Below the pieces are notes generated by a model. It did not search any database and was not told where the DNA came from. It saw only the letters and a list, made by a program, of their open reading frames with translations. Of a stretch of 64,000 bases of DNA, positions 50,884 through 61,630 are shown piece by piece. The translations under genes were made by a program, and so were the position numbers. Origin of the DNA: Trichomonas vaginalis G3. Its lineage: Eukaryota; Parabasalia; Trichomonadida; Trichomonadidae. The stretch's first letter is position 1. Each line of letters starts with the position of its first letter. The stretch is from assembly GCF_026262505.1 (NCBI RefSeq), contig NC_067206.1, positions 38,329,660 through 38,393,659 on the forward strand. The letters run 5' to 3'.

Positions 50884-51156
50884 TCTAAATTAATTTTATC
50901 ATTTATGAAAAATTTAGTTTCTACAGAAATTAAAAAATTTTTGAGATAATTTATTTTTAAGTTTATTTTTTTACTCTGGGTGTTAAAATCTATGATAAAA
51001 AAAATAAATAAAAAAAATTTAACGTTAATTTGTAAGTTTATTTTTAAAAAATTATTTTTTTATTTTGTGAAGTGTCAAAAATTTTAAAGTTTATTTTTAA
51101 GTTTATTTTTTTTAAATTTTTTTATTTTTGTAAATGTCGAAAATATTTTACGTGTC
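50884..51156. other. Very AT-rich spacer
   Basis: Long runs of A and T with AAGTTTATTTTTAA repeated several times (for example near 50958, 51036, 51089). No gene. It lies between Polinton 2 and the MULE. Confidence 0.5.
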
Positions 51157-51175
51157 AAACGGTTTTTGTAAATTC

Positions 51176-51223
51176 TAGTAATTTGAGTACTAAGGGGCGT
51201 AGACCCTTGGTACCCAATTACTA
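51176..51223. repeat. Imperfect hairpin at the MULE transposase stop
   Basis: Arms TAGTAATTTGAGTACTAAGG and TAGTAATTGGGTACCAAGGG (inverted), loop GCGTAGA or similar. The right arm begins at the transposase stop codon (51221-51223). The core GGG-GCGTAGA-CCC resembles the GGGTC-GAA-GACCC hairpin at 49909. Confidence 0.7.
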
Positions 51224-51406
51224 GATACTAACTCCTGTTAAAACATTTTTAACAAGATTGAATTCATGTTCAATGAGACGGATAATTAGTTCGGCGGGTT
51301 CATATGTATCCCATTTATCTTTAATTGCGGCATTAAGGGATTCAATAAGAGATGTTGTGAGTATGCCAGCGGTGTAGTCAGCGAATCCTTCAAATGGGTT
51401 AATATA

Positions 51407-52705
51407 GGGTGTCCAAAGGTGTGTTTAGCACAAACCTGAATACTGCGAATAGAAATAAACAAGTTACATATATATAAAGTTTATTTAAATATAATCACCA
51501 TTGGATTCAATCACGCATTCGCAGCGATCGATCCAGGCTTGAAAGACACGCTTTAAATCATCATGAGAAAATTGCTCAAATTGCTCTCTTACAAAATTTT
51601 CAAGATCATCTGGACTCGCGAATTCGCGTCCTTCAGCTCTCTTTTTTAGCGTGCCGAATAAATAAAAGTCAGAGGGTGCAATATCAGGTGAATAAACTGG
51701 GTTTGGAACAACTTTGACATTGTTTTCCAACAAGTAATTCATTACCTTATGACTTTTGTGAACTCTTGAATTATCAAAATGAATTGCAAACTTTTGTTTT
51801 TGTTGTTTGGATTTCTCAAACTCATCAGAATTGATAATTTGAGTAAGAACATTGTCAATTAGATACTGAGCATTCATCGTATTAGGTTTTTGAAGAATAT
51901 CAATTGCGATGATGCCATTCACGTCCCCAAAAAACCGACAACATAATCATTGGTGTGTCAATTTTTTTCTTCGGGAATGTTTGCGGATTTTCATCCTTCG
52001 GGATCCACATGATTTTGGCTTCTGTTGCATATTGAACCAAGACTCGTCCCCTGTTACTAAAAAGCGAAACTTCTTGGATTGATACGCACGCAATATAGAG
52101 AGGAGCTCTTTCGAAGATTGGACTCTAGATTTTTTTTTGAACTGAATTAAGGTTGTGCGGAACCAACGTGTATACGCTAGTTTGTAGTTCAAATAATTGT
52201 GCAGATAATAACTGACTGTTGTACATGGTATCTTTGTCATCTCCTCTATCCTTCTGAGTGATGCTCTTGGGTCTTCATCTAGCGCTTGAAGAATTGCTTT
52301 GATTTTTCTTTGATCCGGCGATTTTTGTCAATTTTTATGATGGGCGCCTTTTTGTTCATGAAGTGATACATCCTAACATGATACGTTACAGTGGAATAGC
52401 TAGGAGCATCCATACCGAAGCATTTTACCAATGTCTCGTAGATTTTTTTACAGTCTTTGCATTTTTTTGCAAGAGCGAGGATGTTTTCTTTATGATTCAT
52501 TAAAAAAATGGAAAAAATCCCGCCAAAATTTCCCGCGAAACCGCCTCTTGTCTCAAAATTCATTTTATATCCCGGCATGGCGCCAAAATACAACATACTC
52601 ATCATATACATATATTCATATTTTTTATTATATATTTATAATCAGCATATATCTCCTTTAATAGTCTCATATAGAGCGCTGTGCTAAACGCACCTTTGGA
52701 CACCC
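51407..52705 (-). mobile_element. Mariner copy 2
   Basis: 1,299 bp, TA duplications at 51405-51406 and 52706-52707, same 25-bp terminal repeats as copy 1 and opposite orientation. Very high identity to copy 1, with mostly single-base indels in homopolymer runs. It lies within the MULE transposase gene, so it is the younger of the two. Confidence 0.95.
51485..52611 (-). pseudogene. Mariner transposase, copy 2 (frameshifted)
   Basis: Contains all three catalytic blocks: GDESWF, HFDNSRVHKS and SPDIAPSDFYLFG, with 34 residues between the last two aspartates (DD34D). Against copy 1 it has at least four single-base differences that move the frame: a shorter A run near 52325, a G lost near 52168 and an A gained near 52133, and one extra base near 51930. 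Hence it is broken into three frames. The C-terminal part (FASPDDLENFVREQFEQFSH ... GDYI) is intact here. Confidence 0.9.
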
Positions 52706-53852
52706 TATACTATCTAAGTACTTAAAGAGATCCTGATTATTTTCGCGGTTTGGATATTCCTCTTGTAAACGAGTTTCTAACTTTTTAATCAAGTCAATTC
52801 GTTTTTGAGGATGGTCTGCGTAAGCGACTTCAACAATTTCGGAATAGACATTGATGTATTCCCTTTTTGTTGCAAAATGACGTAAGCAAAATTTATGATC
52901 GCAAGAAAAGCCTGATTCTCTAACAGCAGCTTAATTGCCGGACCTTGATCGGAATAAATATTCTTGAATCTGCTTGGTGGAATTAAAGATTTCAATTTAG
53001 TGAGCATATCCTTAATTGTTATCGTATTTTCACTAACAGACCATGCAAATGCAATAGGGATAAGTCTATTATTTGGTGCAGGTGTACCAATAATGAGTAA
53101 GTTTCCTTTTTTAATACAAAATAAAAACGTTCCTCAATTTGAATTATTCCGCAAAAAGCTTGTGTTTGCATGTAAAAATGAGTTATTGGAGGAATTACAA
53201 TAAATGAATAAATTTGAAAGTCTTTTGAATTTTCAGGTAATTCATCACCTTTCTTAAATGTATGCAATTCAATTTCATTGTTAACTTCTTTAACTAAATC
53301 ATTTCGCAGAATCCTTGTTCGATTTTGTTTATGATTGAAAAAAAAAATTGTTGAGAAAATAATTGTAGATTGAATTCTATCCCCTTTTTGTGGTTCCTTT
53401 AAGTTTATTTACTATATTATGGAACATTGTATAAGTTGCATTGGGAATATTCAATTCTTTTGCAAAAATTTCTTTGCATTGAGGAACATTATCAGAATTT
53501 GCTAATTCATAGACTTTTTTTCCTGCTTGCAACTTAAGAATTTTTGGTATATTGTTACTCGGCTTGCATTGCTTTGCTCTATGCTCGTGTTTAATTACTG
53601 GAATGAAGAAAAGTTGACCATTAGTTAGTATACAAGTCTTGGGTATGGTGGCACTGCGTTCCACTTTACCCAATACTTGTGAATTTGACACTTTACAAAA
53701 CCGTTAACGTGTATTTTACAACACAAACGACAACACTAACTTAACCTTAAATATTTACAAAGCCGCCAACCACTTCACTTCACTAACGAACTCACTAATG
53801 TAAAAAATAAACGTTCTCACTATCGTTCTCACTAACGACTTCACTAATGTTC

Positions 53853-54053
53853 TCATAAATTTTCCTCAATATCTTCATCATCAGTGTTAACCCTATTGTA
53901 GTCATACTTGAAGCCATAAACTTTCTCTAACTTCTTAACGTACAATTTACATAACTTACCTTCGTCATCGTATGGTTTAATGATATAACTATTTCTATCT
54001 TTATACACAGTCAATGAAAAGTCAACTGGTCTCGGATGTATTTGAAAGAACAT
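53853..54053 (-). CDS. Small Polinton 3 ORF
   Basis: 66 residues starting MFFQIHPRPVDFSLTVYKDR with an acidic end (DDEDIEENL). Beta-like, not recognised. Confidence 0.3.
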   Translation of the reverse strand: MFFQIHPRPVDFSLTVYKDRNSYIIKPYDDEGKLCKLYVKKLEKVYGFKYDYNRVNTDDEDIEENL

Positions 54054-54233
54054 GTTATGCTCAGGAAGGAAGAATAAATGTTTAAATGTATGTTTGTTAT
54101 ATGTGAATTTGAATGAGTTGCTTTTGTTCTGTCATTTACATCCAAATATAAAAAATTTCAGTAAACTTAAAAATTAATGATATCACCACCCTCACACGTA
54201 TGAAAACATAGCACAAAAATAAATTTAGGGTAG

Positions 54234-54276
54234 AAGGTTAGATCTAACCCGATATCTAACCTCTTTTCTAACCTGT
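54234..54276 (-). promoter_or_regulatory. 3'-end element, copy 4 (Polinton 3)
   Basis: On the minus strand, right after the stop of the gene at 54282-54809: AGGTTAGAAAAGAGGTTAG, ATATC, GGGTTAGATCTAACCTTC. Same order, spacing and orientation relative to its gene as the three copies in Polinton 2. Confidence 0.7.
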
Positions 54277-54281
54277 TGAAT

Positions 54282-54809
54282 TCATTGCTTTATAACTCTC
54301 TTCCTTGGTTTCTTTTTAGTTGCTTTCTTCACGTCTGTCTCCAACTTGACTGTCTTTCTTCTTCGTCCGTAATGATACCAGTTACTTCCACCAGTCAATG
54401 GGTCAAATGGTCTTTCGTAAGGATTTCCATACATTCCATAGGGACCATACGGAAGAACTACTGGTGGAGAAGAAACATTTTCTTTAGTTCCATCGAATCT
54501 ATTTAAATGCATTGTTTCACCTTTCATCTGGTCATTAAAGTCTTTTGCGTGTTTTGCAAACTCATCGTCCTTTCCTAAAGCATTTTCTGACTCAGTCGCA
54601 ACCAAATTGGATGCTTTATTTATGAGCCCTATTTTATTTAATCTTAACTTCTTTGCAACCCAGCCTCCAATCTTCCCTTTATTTGCATCTAATGTCTTCG
54701 AAACCCTTCCTCCACTCATTTTATTTACTGCGTCATAAGCCCCAAGTGCTTTTGCTCCAAATGCTAATGCTTTTGTTCCCATTGCGCCTAAAGCTGTCCA
54801 AGCTACCAT
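54282..54809 (-). CDS. Polinton 3 Gly/Ala-rich membrane-active-type protein
   Basis: 175 residues starting MVAWTALGAMGTKALAFGAK: a hydrophobic/Ala-rich helix, then basic helical parts, a Pro/Tyr/Gly segment (PYGPYGMYGNPYERPFDPLT) and a very basic end (KKATKKKPRKRVIKQ). It resembles minor virion proteins of the adenovirus VI/X type in general build and, more loosely, the Polinton 1 pair at 18157-18638. Looks whole. Stop directly followed by a 3'-end element. Confidence 0.52.
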   Translation of the reverse strand: MVAWTALGAMGTKALAFGAKALGAYDAVNKMSGGRVSKTLDANKGKIGGWVAKKLRLNKIGLINKASNLVATESENALGKDDEFAKHAKDFNDQMKGETMHLNRFDGTKENVSSPPVVLPYGPYGMYGNPYERPFDPLTGGSNWYHYGRRRKTVKLETDVKKATKKKPRKRVIKQ

Positions 54810-55735
54810 TTACACCATATTAAAATCATCTCTCTTCAATATTATCTCATAAAAGTTCTCGTTACTGGAGAAAGTCAATGAAACATAAACATTCTCATTC
54901 ATAAACTTCTTTCTTATCTCATCTATACGCTTCAAAATGTCTGAACAATTGCTAACATCTTCTACAACAGTTATTTCATCATGAATGACCTTCAAGAACA
55001 AGCTCATTTAATATGCTATTAAAATCATCTCAATAATGAGTCCATCCTTTCCATCTTTAGGTAGCACAACATCTTTCATTGAAGAAGGTTCGACAAGTCT
55101 TATGTTAAACTTACTGACAAAGTTTGTTATACTATAATGCTTCGGCGGCGAATACATGTAGTTTGAAAGACATAATATAGATTCTTCAGCNNNNNNNNNN
55201 NNNNNNNNNNNNNNNGTCAGCGCAAATATCACTTATACTGGATTTATAACAATGTTCTCACGAGACCAAATACCACCAATTGACAATCTTGTAAGCAATC
55301 CTGCTGAACACTTCTACTGTAAACGTCGATGTAACATTCCACGAAGGTCATCTATTGACATCTTTGAGTCACTGAATTTAAATATTTCTTAAAGCAATCG
55401 TCATTATCTAACCATGCAATAGCTTTGAAGTTTTCATTAGAATATACATCTGCTTCATTAAATGTAAAACCTGACTTCTTTGCAGAGACGACTTTAAAAT
55501 CTATTGCATTTGTTCAAAATTATATACTATGGTAACTTCTGAAGGTAATGGATGTCCTTCCGCAGTCAGTTGTTCTCTCACTACCGTTTGAAGCTTTGTG
55601 TTAAAAACTTTCATGTCATCTCCTGTGTCTAGGTTCACATACACAGCAACAGGAAAACTATCTTGCTTCTTTGTTTCATCATTATACCTCAAAACATTAA
55701 AGTTCTTCAATAATATTGTTCTTCCTGCTGGAATA
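54810..55735 (-). other. Polinton 3 small unknown coding regions with assembly gap
   Basis: Several short minus-strand frames (for example MSLFLKVIHDEITVVEDVSN and MKNFNVLRYNDETKKQDSFP) packed head to tail. None is recognised; all are beta-like and acidic. A run of 25 N at 55191-55215 interrupts one of them. Confidence 0.35.
55191..55215. other. Assembly gap (25 N)
   Basis: Exactly 25 undetermined bases, probably a fixed-size gap symbol; the true distance is unknown. Confidence 0.98.
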
Positions 55736-55979
55736 CTCTAACTTGTCTTATTTCAATAGCTTCTCACCTCTACATACTCTACCAGTGTCTTGGATATTCA
55801 TAAGTATACTGACTTTCTTGAATTTTGGTAGGTTTCATCTAAACGTTTCATAGTATATTCTTTATACTCTTGTCAGTTAGACTCGGTGCTATGTTCTGAA
55901 TATTTCTGACTTGCATTTTTAATGAAGATAAAATGAAGCATTTAATACATGACGTAGATGAAGACATGAATGAAAGCAG

Positions 55980-56760
55980 TGAAAAGCTCAACAGTTCTCT
56001 CATTCTTCCTTTCAGTAAGGACTATAGAGTTCTGTTCAAATGGTGTGTATTTCTATTGTGGAAAGATGGGTTCAGGTAAGACATTCAACCTCATTCGTCC
56101 ATATACTCATAACAGAGCGTTTAGGAAACGACTCTTACTATGACCAAATCATATATATCAGCAACTTCAGACTCTATGGATTCAACAGCGAAAACATTTA
56201 TGTCAAAAGTTCAAGCCTCTGTCGTTAAAGTTCCAGATAGCGAACTCATTGAATTTCTTCAACGTTACATTCGACGAAGAGAAAATATTATGCATTGTAG
56301 AGTTCATACAGTCAGGAATGCAAAAGACTTCAGAAGAGATGGAAAGAATTATTGACAAACACCACTTACGTCAATACTCAGGAGTTTACGATATGAAACG
56401 ACTGACAAACTACATTCTATCAAAACTTTCAAAATACCCCTTCAAAAAGTATCCTTCAAACACTCTGCTCGTTTGTGACGACTTCGCCGGAAAAGGTTTA
56501 GTGTCAAAAGCAGACTCACCATTAGCTAACATCATAAACAGTCAGACATTACCACTTAAACTGTAGCAATACTTATGCAAACATGGCGTTTCCTTGCTTT
56601 AAACATAAAACGTCTCATAACTGACTTCGTTATCTTTCAAGGTTTCTCACGCTATGACATTTACTCATTTGGAAACAGTCAGTATAACATTACCTTTTGA
56701 AGAAATTTGGGAAGCATATAAGTCTCTCATCTCTCTCGTTCATACCTTGAGATTCATATC
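55980..56760 (+). pseudogene. Polinton 3 packaging ATPase (fossil)
   Basis: The Walker A segment GKMGSGKTFNLI near 56060 and the Walker B-type segment NTLLVCDDFAG near 56460, with the helical stretch expected between them, identify an A32/FtsK-HerA-type genome-packaging ATPase. It is on the plus strand here, whereas in Polinton 1 it is on the minus strand. Broken, with about four breaks. Confidence 0.78.
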
Positions 56761-56990
56761 ATGACTAATACCATTAAAGTCAAAAAACATTCCATGGGAA
56801 CGACCAACATTGTTTTTAAAGTTTAACCTTCAATTGACTGATGGTAAACAAATTCCATGCATCTCTGTCGCCATTTCTGTTAATATTTTGCTGTCATTCA
56901 TATCATCCACTTCCCCATCCGTTAGCTTTTGAGGATATGTGTTAGAATAGCTGTTCTTAAATGAAGGCTTCACCTTTGAGAGCATAAACT
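56761..56990. other. Decayed Polinton 3 sequence
   Basis: No frame of note; AT-rich with coding-like remnants only. Confidence 0.3.
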
Positions 56991-57215
56991 CTATAACTTT
57001 CTTGCATACTTTATGTTTGAACCTCCTGAGCCATCATTGACATAAATTTTTATAGGCTTCCACCCTTTGTTCATATTTCTGCTTCTTCCCTTAGCTCTTT
57101 TGTTCAGTAGTTCTACATCTTTATACACAGCTCCTGTCTCAGTGAATTCAACAATATTTTCATTCGTTAGCTTTACATTCAAACCCTTGTCGAGTATATT
57201 GTTCATTTCATACAT
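56991..57215 (-). CDS. Small Polinton 3 ORF
   Basis: 74 residues starting MYEMNNILDKGLNVKLTNEN with a basic, Gly-rich end. Not recognised; the middle (KGRSRNMNKGWKPIKIYVND) is moderately like coding. Confidence 0.35.
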   Translation of the reverse strand: MYEMNNILDKGLNVKLTNENIVEFTETGAVYKDVELLNKRAKGRSRNMNKGWKPIKIYVNDGSGGSNIKYARKL

Positions 57216-57239
57216 ATAAAAGTTTTTATTCTATATTAG

Positions 57240-57891
57240 AATGAGAAGCAAATCCATACTTAGCTGGTGCCGTTAATGTTCCAATTGAACCAACATCAAA
57301 TGTTGACTCACGAACGACAAACAATATTGTCATAAAGAACTATAGTTCAGAGTGTTTGAAAGAAAAAGAACCAGAACTTAAGTCGGGAGGCTCAAAGAGC
57401 CCATTTGGCGCATGGCGCCGTGAATTATAACTCAGCTTCAAACGCTACGCTACATCAGATGTTAAGTTAGAGTATCCACCACTGGACCAAATTCTTTCAA
57501 GAGAAGCCAACGACAACCCTTACACAAATGTTCAAACAAATCCTTCAGATAACGTAGACCATATACCTTCTTCAGTTATACCAAACAATTTTACTCAAAG
57601 ACATAAGAAGCTTTTGACAAATCTTATAAGCAAGAACCAAATAATTCTAACAAAGGAGGACCTTGAAAATGTTATCTCACGAATAACAGGAGAAACAATG
57701 TGTTCATTGACTATCTCGACCCTGAAATCGAATGCTGTGGTCAAACTCCACTATTCATGAAAATAGGTAACATCCGCATACTTGAAACACCAGGAACTAC
57801 AGGAGTTGAGTTTAAGTATAAATATTCGAACGAGTATACAAAACTATCTACTTACTATAAGCTTTGCTTGAAATATGTTTTAGTAAATTAA
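57240..57891 (+). pseudogene. Polinton 3 structural-type region (fossil)
   Basis: Plus-strand coding remnants, including FIDYLDPEIECCGQTPLFMK and LETPGTTGVEFKYKYSNEYT, beta-rich and perhaps from a capsid-associated protein. Two double hairpins, 57388-57419 inside and 57903-57935 at the end, accompany it. Broken, about three breaks. Confidence 0.35.
57388..57419. repeat. Double-hairpin microelement
   Basis: GGGCTC-like arm GGAGGCTC-AAA-GAGCCC, spacer ATTT, GGCGC-ATG-GCGCC. Confidence 0.82.
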
Positions 57892-57902
57892 AGCAGTCAG
57901 GA

Positions 57903-57935
57903 GGGCTCTTTGAGCCCATCTTGGCGCTTCGCGCC
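57903..57935. repeat. Double-hairpin microelement between convergent gene ends
   Basis: GGGCTC-TTT-GAGCCC, spacer ATCTT, GGCGC-TTC-GCGCC. It fills the space between the stop of a plus-strand frame (57891) and the stop of a minus-strand frame (57937). Confidence 0.9.
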
Positions 57936-57936
57936 G

Positions 57937-58173
57937 TCAGTCAAAAAAATTCAAGTTAGCAATTTGTAAATTCTGTCCAAAACTTTCTTCAACAGTATCG
58001 AACTCATCTTCATAATGCAAACCTAATCTTATTGACTTGGTGCAGTTTTCACTAACACAATATAGCGCTTTGCGCTCGGCGCCTTTGACGCTTTTTCTGT
58101 TCTCTTGACTGCAAACTAACTCATTTGTTTCATCAAACAGCAACAACCAAAGTTCATACCTAATACATAACAT
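57937..58173 (-). CDS. Polinton 3 ORF with embedded hairpins
   Basis: 78 residues starting MLCIRYELWLLLFDETNELV. The DNA at 58064-58092 holds the hairpin AGCGC-TTT-GCGCT and half of a second one, translated as KGAERKAL. Not recognised. Confidence 0.35.
   Translation of the reverse strand: MLCIRYELWLLLFDETNELVCSQENRKSVKGAERKALYCVSENCTKSIRLGLHYEDEFDTVEESFGQNLQIANLNFFD
58064..58092. repeat. Double-hairpin microelement within a reading frame, decayed
   Basis: AGCGC-TTT-GCGCT followed by CGGCGCC-TTT-GACGC, imperfect. Confidence 0.65.
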
Positions 58174-59000
58174 TCATACTTTATATTTTTAGCTCTGAGT
58201 TCTCTTGTAAGCTGTTGCATTTAATATTTTCTAAAAAGTCAACTTCAACAGTCATTCGCACTGGTGCCTTCAGTTTCTACAGGCTCTCCTTGAAAGTCAA
58301 ACAAGTCTGAATTGCATGTCTTTCAAATTATGAGGACTAATGCGAACCCATTTACCTAAATGAGTTTATATGACAGGAACGTTTGGAATGAACATTGAAT
58401 TGACTGCATAACAGAAGGATTTATATTCTACTGAACCTTTACTATTAACTCCTGAAATACTGTGACATTATAGTATTTTTTGACTCAACGTACAAACAAT
58501 TACCAAACATACGTATGGAACAGATTTCATCTCAATCGTTTTGTCAACACTTTTCAAAAGAAATGTCATTAGGTATGCTCCCAGAAGAAGTTGTACTTAT
58601 GACTCATCTTTGGTATCTTGAACTCTTTCTTGCTACTGAACTTCAATGTTCCCTCAGAAGAGAGTTCGACATCTATGTTGTCAATAGTTTCTTTCATTTA
58701 TGAGAGTATCTATGATCTCCACAATTAGTTATCTATTCTGGTACTCGGCTCTGTTAGAGAATGTTACAACACTTCCTTTGTCATCTATATTTCAAACTCC
58801 ATGAAATCTGTTTCATCTGTTATTTGACCAAAGTTGCATAGTATTGAAGTCAAACAATCTCGAAGCAAGCCGCTTCATTCTGAAGACCTAAGTTTGTTGG
58901 TGCTACTGTCCCGTATTCGTTTGGGTCTGTACTTTGCAAATAGAAAACATTTTATTCTCATTAAAATATGACTAATTGCTGCATATGGCGTATGAAACAA
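58174..59000. other. Decayed Polinton 3 sequence
   Basis: No long frame. Scattered coding-like text on both strands, no repeat of note. Confidence 0.3.
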
Positions 59001-60500
59001 TGAAGCAAGAAGAGCATATGAATAGTAAACGAAAACTCAACTTTAACCATTGAAGGCAATGATTTAGTCATTGACGATGGAAAAACTAAAAAGTCATTGA
59101 TTTCGATACTTTTAACACTTATGACCATTCATTACAACAAGCAAGGTTCCATCATAAATGATTGGACGGTGCAATATATAAATTCTACAGTAGATGCCTC
59201 ATTAGTGAAAGTATTAAATGTTCTCATTGAATTGTTAAAGAGCTTTCGATTTGACGACAACATTAAATGCTTAAAGAATTTAGTCATGAATGAGAAACAA
59301 ATTCTCGGCGTTGCTGGTAGCAGTAATGATGATACACCTTATGACATTAGAATATTATAAACGAACATAAAGATGAACTGAAAGGAGAGAAGGTGACACG
59401 GACCTCAAGGACCACAAGGAATACAAGGAATACAAGGATACAAGGAATACAAGGACTCAAGGCGAAACGGTTTGGATGGAAAGGATGGAAAGATGGAAAA
59501 ACTGCTAAATCATGGATATGGGACCTTATAAAATACTGGTTTAACAGCTGCTTCATATGGAGTTCTTCAATACCAAATGCGAAAGATATGGGCGGTACTT
59601 GGTGAAGAAGTTTTAAATGACGTTTAAAAATGCTTTGAACTTCATTTCAAATGGTTCGGATACTATTAAAACTTTATCTGGTTGGATGCAAGAAAACAAG
59701 GAGTCAAATAGGATACTGTAAGACGTATAGCAAACAATGCACGTACGGGATTGGATACTTTACGACAAGCACAAATACACTAAAGGAAGCAAATGATATT
59801 CTTGGCTCAGTATCAGACATGCATGAAGATTGTGCTTAAAGGTATTGACAAATCTTTAAAAAATCACAGTCAGTCTATTGCTGACTACAAGAAAAGTATA
59901 GATTTTTTACATAGTGTATGGACGTACATGATGGAAGCATAAAGAACTACTTATTAATGCTAACAATAACTTACCAGGAACTATTTAAAGCATTATTAAA
60001 GTCCTTTGTAAAACCTGGTGCTCTAACATTTAGGTCTTTAGAGCAAGAGCATTGAAGTCAAGAGATGCAAAAACTCCAACAGAACCTACAGAAGGGAACT
60101 GAAACAACAGAACTCCAGAAAGAACCACCAAAACCAGACAGCTAATGAATATTGTCGAAATATTTTCCAAGGTACTCTGTTCTCATTGCATACATTCAAG
60201 AAATACTTAAGAAAGCAGACTTGACTTTTAGGAGATGATGAAAGTTCTGTATATCTTTCGTTCCAGTTTCAAATAGCAGAACTTTTGAGACAGATATGCT
60301 TAATGTATGACAACACTCTGATTTTCACAAGATGATGATGACGACCATGACCCCCAACACGGTGAAGAAGAAGTTTTACAAACATCCATTAAGACAGGAA
60401 AGGTTTTAACTTCAAAGTTCTCATTATTGACAACCAAAGATGCGAAGTGAACGTTCTTCAAGAGCTGAAGAAAAATACTTCTTCGGGAGGGGTGGTAGCA
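59001..60500 (+). pseudogene. Polinton 3 fibre-like region with collagen-like tract (fossil)
   Basis: Plus-strand remnants: GNDLVIDDGKTKKSLIS near 59050, then near 59400-59450 a tract of CAAGGA/ATACAAGG repeats that in one frame reads Gly-Pro-Gln and Gly-Ile-Gln triplets, as in collagen-like fibre shafts of phages and large viruses. Helical, coiled text follows. Broken, with many breaks. Confidence 0.4.
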
Positions 60501-60562
60501 TGAACTTAATAAAATGTAGATAGAAGAAATTAGCCGAAAAAGCAGATAAAGAACATAAACAA

Positions 60563-61137
60563 ATATCTCCGATATAAATGAACTTCAGCTACATTAAATA
60601 GTAAAGCGGACAAAAATGAACTTGACCGCAATGAACAAAGTTTTTGAAATCTCATAAAACACAACATCTCGATATAAAATGAACTTCAAGCTACATTAAA
60701 TAGTTAAAGCGGACAAGAACCATGTTCATTATATATAACTTCAGACGACGAACAGATATTATACGGACTATACCATGGATATTTAACACGAAGTGATGAA
60801 GCGGAAGACACAAAAATGTTAATGAAAGTAAGATATAAATACATTCGTGCTAAAAGGTTTATGACATAAGCTGTACTGTACAGTTATGATGTAGCTAAAG
60901 CACCAGAGCATTGGTTTATATACCGGTGAAATTTATGCCTCTACTTTCAATGTTAACGGTGTGATTAGATGAACCAAGATTTATTTAAGAGTTAGGCAAA
61001 AATAACGTTTGAAGATGCTATTAAAAGTTAAAGCGACAAAGTTGAACTCGAAGCAACGACAAAAGTTTTGAAACTCATAAACAACAACATCTCCGATATA
61101 AATGAACTTCAAGCTACATTAGACAGTAAAGCTGACA
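60563..61137 (+). repeat. Fibre-shaft-like direct repeats, three diverged copies
   Basis: CTCCGATATAAATGAACTTC and GCTACATTA followed by AGTAAAGC-GACA recur near 60567, 60668 and 61091. In one frame the unit reads NNISDINELQATLDSKAD, a helical or trimerising fibre-type repeat. The KAD ending recalls LDLKADKTY in the Polinton 1 fibre-like gene. The copies have drifted by substitutions and indels. Confidence 0.7.
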
Positions 61138-61630
61138 GAACCATACCACATAAATCCTTCACTTACTGTTAGAGCAGACGACATAATATTGAACTTTGAC
61201 TTGGTTCAAGTGCCACCATTTAGAAAATCCAAGTACAAGCGTAAAAGATACTCTTAACAGTTTAGATAAGAGTTGCAGGAACATTGAAAGTCATGCCAGA
61301 AACTTTGAAGCATATGAACTACCCGCAATGTTAGATAAGAAAGCAGACAAAACTTATTGTAGATGAGAACTATCAAAGAATTTTCGAAACACGATACAAT
61401 GACATTTACAACAGAAATTTATAAATGGTGAACCAGCAACTCCACTTGAATTTGTAGAGGTCTTCAACCAGTACTTTTTGAATTTTCTTGGATAATTTAT
61501 TGACACTAACATTACATTATAAAAGTTGGAAACAAAATGCAACATTTCATCGGAGATACATTCCATTAATGTATTATCTCTTGAATGCGGATGACGTAGA
61601 TAGGGAAATTGTTGAAAGGTCTCGGAATAT

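Larger units (their letters stand above)
51221..53691 (-). pseudogene. MULE transposase, broken and split by mariner
   Basis: From the ATG near 53691 (MSNSQVLGKVERSATIPKTC) an N-terminal Lys/Cys-rich domain is followed by the catalytic part: LIPIAFAWSVSENTITIKDM and YSDQGPAIKLLLEN (the MULE SEN and D-x-G-x-A-I blocks). After the mariner the end reads GFADYTAGILTTSLIESLNA, matching the terminal S-x-x-E-S-x-N block. At least two frameshifts are visible: one around 53370 between the N-terminal and catalytic parts and one near 52860, besides the 1.3-kb insertion. The first catalytic Asp block is not evident. Dead copy. MULE transposases of this type are frequent in trichomonads. Confidence 0.75.
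51157..53705. mobile_element. Mutator-like element (MULE) interrupted by mariner
   Basis: A minus-strand MULE transposase region with candidate terminal inverted sequences AAACGGTTTTTGTAAATT near 51157 and, inverted, AACGGTTTTGTAAA near 53692-53705. The mariner copy 2 (51407-52705) lies inside. Without it the element is about 1.25 kb, short for an autonomous MULE, so internal sequence is probably missing. Exact ends and target duplication could not be fixed. Confidence 0.6.
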
